Shown: piece after piece, positions 58,135-64,000 of the stretch
How the letters are laid out: every line of letters begins with the position of its first letter
Position numbering within the stretch: the stretch's first letter is position 1
Assembly (NCBI GenBank): GCA_022578605.1
Contig: MU394077.1
Span: 434,001-498,000, forward strand
Reading direction: 5' to 3'
DNA length: 64,000 nucleotides
Origin: Camillea tinctor
Lineage: Eukaryota; Ascomycota; Sordariomycetes; Xylariales; Xylariaceae
Notes under the pieces: generated by a model
Database searches by the model: none
What the model was told of the DNA's origin: nothing
The model's input: the letters and a program-made list of their open reading frames with translations, nothing else
Position numbers and translations under genes: made by a program

Positions 58135-58919
58135 TCACAAGACCGTCACCCCCGGCGCCCACCCCTCCCCAATGCGCCTCATCTCCTCCGCGAACCGCCT
58201 ACTCGTAATGCGCTTCCCCCCTCCGGGCGCCGCCGCCGCCGGCCCCCGCGCCCCCAGCGCCAGCGCCACCGAGCCCGTCTCCTCAGGGTCGTAGAAGGGG
58301 TTCTGCAGGAGGCGCACGTACGCGGTCTGCATCGCGCGGAACACGACCTTGAGCTCTGTATCGCGGAGGCCGACGCCGCTCGTCGCGGCGCCCACGGCGG
58401 CCGCCGTGCCCGCCGTGGCGGCGGTGGGCGAGGTAGGCGGCAGCACGGTGCTGGCGCCGGCGCGGCCGCGCATGTCGACCACGGCGATGAACTTCACGCC
58501 CGTGTTGGTCTCGAAGCCGTAGCAGGCGAGGCGGTCGTCGACGGCGTGCAGCAGCCCGAAGTCGCCCGTCACCAGCCCCGTGGTGGTGCTGCTCGCGGTG
58601 GGGTTGGGCCCGCGGGCGTGGCGCGTGCGGAACTCGAAGACGTCGAGGGTGCTGGAGAGGAGGAGGGAGAACTGCAGGGGCGTGCGCAGGGGCGCGAGGG
58701 TGTGCGTGCTGCTGTCGTAGGAGGGGAAGATGGTTATGTGGAGGGGGTTGTTCTGGTAAAAGGAGGAAGTCTTAGTGCTGAGCAGGCTAAGGAGGAGGTT
58801 GCAAGAGAGGGATAACCCTGATGACGGAAGAATGGGTGGATAGATGGTTGGCTAGATAGAAGACCTACGTTTCGCCCTATGACGCCCAGGCAAGCTATGG
58901 ATGGTATCGCGATGGCCAT
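58135..58919 (-). CDS. TCA17: TRAPP complex subunit, TRAPPC2L/Tca17-like
   Basis: Sedlin-fold (longin-like) small subunit of the TRAPP tethering complex acting in Golgi traffic. Two exons, 58919-58869 and 58752-58135, with a 116-nt GT-AG intron in phase 0, giving 222 aa. The order is that of TRAPPC2L: MAIAIPSIACLGVIGRNNNP, LHITIFPSYDS, SSTLDVFEFR, DFGLLHAVDDRLACYGFETN, TGVKFIAVVDMRGR, LRDTELKVVFRAMQTAYVRL, LQNPFYDPEE and SRRFAEEMRRIGEGW. Two low-complexity Ala/Gly/Thr-rich insertions make it longer than the human protein (about 140 aa), as in many filamentous fungi. The exact subunit name is inferred; sedlin (Trs20) is the next-best match but lacks the DFGLL...YGF pattern. Confidence 0.82.
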
Positions 58920-59958
58920 GGTGTTTACGTTTTAAAGCTTCGCACGTACTCTTTCGGTTTCTGCTGTTGTATTCGGGGTCGACGTCACTCTCGTATTGGG
59001 AGTTGTTATAGTTGTTGGTATTAAGTTGGGATATTTCGATTAGAAGAGGTATCCTAAATGCGTGTTCGATAAATTGATGTCAAGGTCGAGGTTTGGAGCT
59101 TTGGGCGCGCAACTCAAAGCTCCACTTACCATCTGCAATGCACCCGGGGTCCACTGTAGATGCGTCTAGGGCTAACCTAATACATGCTAGCGTATATTCT
59201 GTAGGTACCTATGTACCTATCTACCACCACCACCTGACTAGTGTAACAACCTATGGACAGGCAAATAGGGGGTAGGTTATACGCAATTTATAGCCAACAC
59301 TACAACGTTAAGAAGAAGGAAACGATACTAGCTCCTCAATAGTAGAGTATGCTCATCCTTACATCCTTCAGACAATGTTCTAGACTTTAACTTGAAATCT
59401 TCAAGTGCCGTATTGAGTTGAATAAGGATCTCTCATACCACCCAGTTGGTGTGAATATGAACATAACCTGTTATGTCATATTTCCTATATTAGCGTGAAG
59501 AATAAAAGGACTTGAGAAGGCAAGTACCTCTAAGCATAGGCCATAGGCATTGTGTGTATGGATGCCTAACTCAATTGATCTAGTTGAAATTCCATACATA
59601 ACAAGGCTAAGCCCAAGCCCACTCGAGCAGCCCAAGTCATAGCCACATACCCGCCCCTTTCCTGTTAGCTGTCATGTCAGCGTGCTCAAGGCAGAATTTG
59701 ACTATAAAGCCTGCTTAAGTGTGTATACACAGTCTTGTCTACCTGACCTAGTCCATAGGTAGATTGGCCAGTATCAACCTTTTTCTTCTCTCCTTTTGAA
59801 CGTACTTTGACTTTCATTCATATCTATCAGTGGGCATACAGCCCTTCACACATTGCTTGCGGCGCATGCTATCCTCCATAGCACACGGTAAAACGACATT
59901 TTCCTTTTCCTTTTCCTTTTCTTCCCTCCCATCATAGAATCAAAGAGTTGCTTTAGAG
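58920..59958. other. divergent promoter region
   Basis: Between the TRAPP gene (-) and the HET gene (+). A CCTTTT tandem repeat at about 59905-59930 lies just upstream of the HET gene start, probably in its 5' UTR. No gene is supported. Confidence 0.55.
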
Positions 59959-62163
59959 ATGGGTGAAGAAACCAGGTTAAAAGAGCTTGGTTTGGGTAAA
60001 AGGGGTGGCTCTGAGTACGACATAGTTGCTGGATCCATGTTATTACGGGCCGACATGAAGCCTTCAAAATGCAACATCTGCGAATACATAATAGCAGCAA
60101 TGGTGGGCTCCCCTTCGAGCAAACGCTACCGTGGCAGTTACAGTCTCCGTCTGAGTTATGAACACTCAATCTGTCGTGTCCATGCAACCTTGATCAAGCG
60201 CTTCAGAGAACATTTCTCTCCTAAGAGCAAATTCGACATATCCGTTGTGAGAGACGAACTCTTTCCGGGTGTAAGAATATATTCAGGTAATCTTGACCTA
60301 GGATATTGGAGGCTACTCCTCAAACGAGGTCCAAACCCAGCTCATCCTGGCACTGGCCACATCTTACAACCTAATTGGATTGATCTGGATATTCTGAGCC
60401 GGTGGAAAAAACGTTGTCTTCAAGAACATGGATTGAAGTGCGAAAATCCTTTGAAAATCGGGTCAGTCCGACCAGCATGGGTCATTGACGTCCGCAACAA
60501 ATGTGTCGTTCCTGGTATGGAAATGGGTTCTGATGGGTATGTCGCTTTGAGCTACAGGTGGGGGAAATCCTCAAGTCATAAAGTAGAAGGTAACGTCATG
60601 GCTAAACTACAGAAGCCGAATGCTCTCGAAAGCTCAGAGTTTGGTGCTATGGTACCCCCTATGGTGCGGCATGCTATGTACTTGACTACCGAGATTGGAG
60701 AGCGATACCTGTGGGTAGATGCACTCTGTATCGACCACCAGGACAAGACCGCCACTACCGATCAACTCAACCTCATGAGCGCAATATATGCGAATGCAAT
60801 CGTTACCATTGTGGCTGCCGATGAAGACGCCCAAGTTGGGATCATAGGTCTAAAAGGCATTTCTGGTCCCCGTAAATTGAAGCAACACGTTATACCATTT
60901 GGGCGCGAGGACCTAGTTATTCGGAATACAGATGTCGATGTCTTGGCTTCTGGGTCTGATTATCACTCGCGGTGCTGGACCTACCAGGAATATATGATGG
61001 CTCAAAGAAGGATTATTTTCAGCCAGAAGGAAGTTCATTGGCATTGTCCACATGGTGTGTCGCACGAAGAGACTGGACTTGAAGTCGAAACGGATAGATC
61101 TATTGAGCTACGATTAGGGTCTATTTCTGCTGGCTTCCCTGATCTAGAAGCTTACCATAATATTGTGTCAGACTATAATCGTCGCTCATTAACGTACGAT
61201 GAAGATGCGTTGCCAGGAATATCCGGGCTTCTTTATATAGCTAGTCGCGCATTTACCGGCGGATTTTTGTTTGGACTGCCTCTTATGTTCTTTGACCTAG
61301 TACTCGGATGGAGACCTGATACAAATTCAGAGCTTCGACGACGAGTTCAATCATCTCGCCCTGTAGAAGAGCGACTCACCCCATCAGGGCTACCTTCCTG
61401 GTCATGGATTGGATGGCAAGGGGTGATTAGAATCGCTGCTGATGAGGCAATCCAAGTCGGAAAGGGTGATAAGGAGACAATCCCGATTACAAAGTGGTTT
61501 ACCTGCGCGGGCCTCCACTCTTCCAGGAAGAGGATCCATTCAACTTGGTTTGAAGACCGTGAAAGCTTCAAAAACTTCGAAAGGCCGCTACCTCCTGGTT
61601 GGAGTCGCTCAGACAACATTGGCCCGATAAATTGTGCTCCTCATGGATGTCATAAGTGGGTGTTTGAGCATTGCAAACAGCCAAAGAGAAACACTGTCTC
61701 TACCTCTACGCCTGGGTTCTGGTACTACCCCTTCCCAGTGAAGGACGTACAGGAATCTACTCCATTCCTGCCAGCACAAACACCATATTTATGTTGCAGC
61801 ACCAAGAAAGTCATTCTCCTCGCTCAAGTACCTAAGGATCGAAGTGGATTTCACTCGGAAATAAAACTGCGCACACCATCATGGAAAGAAGCCGGCTCTT
61901 TGTACCTCCACAACAGAGAGCAGCTAGACATTTTAGTTAAAAGAAACACTGCTATGGGGGCACCTGTAGAGTTGGCAGCAATCTATCTCTCTAGAAGATA
62001 CTTTTATGACTCTTGGAATAAGCGTCAAGATTTTGCCGACACGTACGAAGTGCTATGGTTAGAATGGAAAGATGGAATAGCCTACCGGTTAGCTTTTGCG
62101 TCTGTTGATAGAAAGATTTGGGAGGGGCTTCATCTACAGGATATCAATTTAGTTCTAGGTTAA
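59959..62163 (+). CDS. HET-domain protein
   Basis: Single exon, 734 aa. It carries the heterokaryon-incompatibility (HET, PF06985) domain: block 1 YVALSYRWG (about residue 193), block 2 ERYLWVDALCIDHQDK (about 248) with AIYANAIVTIVAADE, and block 3 SRCWTYQEYMMAQRRIIFS (about 336). HET proteins act in nonself recognition and fusion-triggered cell death, and the domain shares ancestry with TIR/SEFIR-type modules. The N-terminal part (about 1-160) has a possible Cys pair KCNICEY and no clear domain. The C-terminal 350 residues include a Trp-rich LPSWSWIGWQG block usual in HET proteins, but no NACHT, WD or ankyrin repeats follow, so this is the 'HET-alone' architecture. Its lower third-position GC than HIS7 and its gene-poor flanks fit an accessory gene. 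The frame is intact. Confidence 0.92.
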   Translation: MGEETRLKELGLGKRGGSEYDIVAGSMLLRADMKPSKCNICEYIIAAMVGSPSSKRYRGSYSLRLSYEHSICRVHATLIKRFREHFSPKSKFDISVVRDELFPGVRIYSGNLDLGYWRLLLKRGPNPAHPGTGHILQPNWIDLDILSRWKKRCLQEHGLKCENPLKIGSVRPAWVIDVRNKCVVPGMEMGSDGYVALSYRWGKSSSHKVEGNVMAKLQKPNALESSEFGAMVPPMVRHAMYLTTEIGERYLWVDALCIDHQDKTATTDQLNLMSAIYANAIVTIVAADEDAQVGIIGLKGISGPRKLKQHVIPFGREDLVIRNTDVDVLASGSDYHSRCWTYQEYMMAQRRIIFSQKEVHWHCPHGVSHEETGLEVETDRSIELRLGSISAGFPDLEAYHNIVSDYNRRSLTYDEDALPGISGLLYIASRAFTGGFLFGLPLMFFDLVLGWRPDTNSELRRRVQSSRPVEERLTPSGLPSWSWIGWQGVIRIAADEAIQVGKGDKETIPITKWFTCAGLHSSRKRIHSTWFEDRESFKNFERPLPPGWSRSDNIGPINCAPHGCHKWVFEHCKQPKRNTVSTSTPGFWYYPFPVKDVQESTPFLPAQTPYLCCSTKKVILLAQVPKDRSGFHSEIKLRTPSWKEAGSLYLHNREQLDILVKRNTAMGAPVELAAIYLSRRYFYDSWNKRQDFADTYEVLWLEWKDGIAYRLAFASVDRKIWEGLHLQDINLVLG

Positions 62164-62954
62164 AAGTAACTTGGCTACGCCCAGTGTCGTTTTTCTTGTA
62201 TATATCTGCGTATATAAATTTGTGTTTACATTTTACATATATCTATAACGACACTTGAGCAAGAAACAATAGGAAATAAAAGAAAAGAAAAACGACGGAT
62301 AACTTCATAGCTCCTTAATTATAATTGTAATGATTAATTTGTTACTGTCTAAGGCAAGAGCCTACCTACCTAAGTAGATATATTTCATCGAGCGCACCAG
62401 TTTCTGTAACTGCGCAAGCAAACACACCCACGTTGCGTATCTGCATGAAGACAAGACCAAGAACTCTGACATTGATGGCCCACGTCGAGCCAAGATGCGG
62501 CTGATGGCAGATCGACCACATGTGCTTTATAAGCTACAATACCCCAGATAGCCGATCAAACTATCCTTTGCGAGCCTCTAAGCGGTCTCAACCAACGAGC
62601 ACCAGCTTCTCGGAGACATATACCCCTATCCATGATCCGCCGTTCTCCTGGTGTTCATCCCGTGATGCCAGATCATCACGCCGGGTGAGTATATGCTCAG
62701 AGATTATAGAGTTTACAGACATCATAGTTATGGCAAACTTGCTATAAACGGAAATCATCGCGCAATGGCCTCCCGATCCTACGGGTCTCCGCGATCATCC
62801 GATCCCCGAATGTCTCCGTGAATTGCATATATGTATCGTGATATCAAGAGAAGAAAAAAAGGCATACAATATGAATACGGCAAGGATCATATCATAACGA
62901 CGCCGAGTTGATTAACATCTCCAAAACCAAGACCATCCCCCCTTGAAACCAACC
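62164..62954. other. intergenic region
   Basis: Downstream of the HET gene, AT-rich, with no supported gene. A 75-codon frame at 62520-62747 has no recognisable content. Confidence 0.5.
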
Positions 62955-63266
62955 ATGGGTCTCTGCGGTAGGAACCCCAACCCCTTCACAGCCGCTGAGT
63001 CCTGACATCCCCGACCTCAGCGGCAAAGTCATCCTCATAACGGGAGGGAACGCGGGCCTGGGCAAGCAGTCCGTGCTCGAGTTCGCGCGGCACGCGCCCG
63101 CCGTGATCTGGCTCGCGGGGAGTACTATGTGCCCGTGGGGGTCGGGGGCTAGGTGAAGCCCGTGGGAGAGGACGACGAGCTTGCGGAGCGGCTGTAGGTG
63201 TGGACGCAGGGGGAGATCGAGGGGTATCTTTCTAGGGTTGGTGGGGATGGTGGTGGTGGGGAGTAA
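62955..63266 (+). pseudogene. internally deleted short-chain dehydrogenase relic
   Basis: Two ends of an SDR are fused with most of the middle missing. After ATGGGTCTCTGCG and a possible 5' intron (from 62968), one frame encodes DIPDLSGKVILITGGNAGLG then KQSVLEFARHAPAVIWLA, the Rossmann start with its TGGNAGLG cofactor loop. From about 63117 a different frame encodes GEYYVPVGVGG, a TAG, VKPVGEDDELAERL, another TAG, and VWTQGEIEGYL to a TAA at 63264. That is the C-terminal end of the same SDR subfamily (EYYVPVG...WTQGQ). Roughly 200 residues, including the catalytic Tyr-x3-Lys, are absent. The second TAG stands where the subfamily usually has Trp (TGG), a TpG-to-TpA change. The relic cannot be functional. 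Confidence 0.75.
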
Positions 63267-63791
63267 TGAGTTGATATAAGGAAAAAGGGGGAGGGGATTA
63301 GGGTTGGGGTTGGGGATAGGATGGGTGAAGAGCTAGGATAATACATAATATCTAGATTTAATTGATGGTAGCTTATAATCTATGATAATAAGAATTATAA
63401 ATGTAGTTGACCAAATCATGATATCTTCCCTTAAAACAAGTAAGTACCCAACTAAGCAAAGATGGGTTGTTTTCAAAATTTCACAATTTATTGTAAAAAT
63501 ACCCTAAATATCGATGTTCTTATTTATTTATTTCGGTTCTCGCTCTCTTATGTTCTATATCTCTATAGCGTAAAAGTAGATAGGTAAGTAGGTAAGTAAT
63601 GTCTATAGCTCAGCTCTATCAATCCACCCATGAAAATCTAGGCAAGATCGCTGATCTATATGGTAGTATGCTGGACATGTGATTCGTCCCAGATCAAACA
63701 CCCTCCCAATGCAGAAGGGGATGTATAAATAAATGAAAAAAGGTGAAAAGAAAAAGAAGAAAGAAAAGAAGACAATCGGTCCTCATTTTCT
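63267..63791. other. intergenic region
   Basis: AT-rich DNA between the SDR relic and the 3' end of the last gene. A tract of TAGGTAAG-like repeats lies near 63580-63597. No gene is seen. Confidence 0.55.
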
Positions 63792-63979
63792 TCACGGGGC
63801 AGCCTCGACCTCCTTTAGCTTGTCCCAGAACTCGTCCCAGTGGTACATGACGGTGATGGCTCCCAGCTCCTCTTTCAGCAGCTTAGCCATCTGGTCCTGC
63901 TTCTCCTTGCCACCCTCGGCCAGGTAGGGGCCGACGTAGCCCATGAGGGGGATCCCGGCGTTCTTTGCTGCTGTGGCGC
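63792..63979 (-). CDS. last exon of a HAD-like hydrolase (5' partial)
   Basis: This is the 3' exon of a gene that extends past the right edge. An intron acceptor (TTACCCACAG, ending at 63980) precedes GATAAKNAGIPLMGYVGPYL, then AEGGKEKQDQMAKLLKEEL and AITVMYHWDEFWDKLKEVEA to a TGA at 63792-63794. The A-AKNAGI-x-MGYVG pattern resembles the last motif region of haloacid-dehalogenase-type phosphatases, where 'GxxAAKxAGM' and a following strand close the Rossmann core. The catalytic DxD motif lies outside the window. The family call is tentative. Confidence 0.6.
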
Positions 63980-64000
63980 CTGTGGGTAACATGCATGAGC

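Noticed and set aside
1..64000. CRISPR array, rRNA operon, intact LTR or DNA transposon
   Set aside because: No regularly spaced repeats, rRNA cores, terminal repeats with an integrase, reverse transcriptase or transposase frame were seen.

Overview
The window is nuclear DNA of a filamentous ascomycete (Pezizomycotina; a Sordariomycete is my best guess, by inference only). Evidence: compact GT-AG introns (mostly about 50-230 nt), a fused HisH-HisF histidine enzyme, a HET-domain protein, a fungal-rhodopsin-type membrane protein, C/T-rich promoters, and long gene-poor AT-rich stretches holding decayed genes. I assembled spliced models by hand from reading frame, splice consensus and family conservation. 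Exon positions are given in each entry.

Layout. 1-7 kb: 3' end of an Sfm1-type SPOUT arginine methyltransferase (interrupted by a 10-N assembly gap), a TFIIIC triple-barrel protein (-), HIS7 (+) with a Gcn4/CpcA-type site upstream, and an ornithine decarboxylase antizyme (-) needing a +1 ribosomal frameshift at TCC-TGA. 7-18.9 kb: a Yippee-type zinc protein (+), a five-exon D-aminoacyl-tRNA deacylase (-) that no single open frame reveals, the CCR4-NOT subunit Not3/5 (+), and a zinc-finger protein (-). 18.9-30 kb is an accessory-looking segment: a nine-exon SDR gene (-), an orphan ORF, and two genes broken by in-frame stops. 30-38 kb: NADP isocitrate dehydrogenase (+), an arrestin-like PPxY protein (-), a small unknown, and a BTB protein (-). 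38-49.9 kb is mostly empty, with a rhodopsin-like membrane protein (+) and a Cys-rich tail-anchored-like protein (-). 49.9-64 kb: Nup133 (-), an AFG1-like ATPase (+), a TRAPPC2L/Tca17-like TRAPP subunit (-), a HET protein (+), an internally deleted SDR relic, and the last exon of a probable HAD-like hydrolase (-).

The conserved genes are housekeeping functions (translation quality and modification, Pol III transcription, amino acid and polyamine metabolism, mRNA decay, nuclear pore, vesicle traffic) and do not form a cluster or pathway. Accessory genes and relics lie in the gaps between them. I see no rRNA, convincing tRNA, CRISPR array or intact transposon. The most informative signal is the antizyme recoding site. 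The most unexplained are five exact intergenic copies of the 10-bp palindrome TACCTAGGTA and a 38-bp near-perfect palindrome at 25241-25278.
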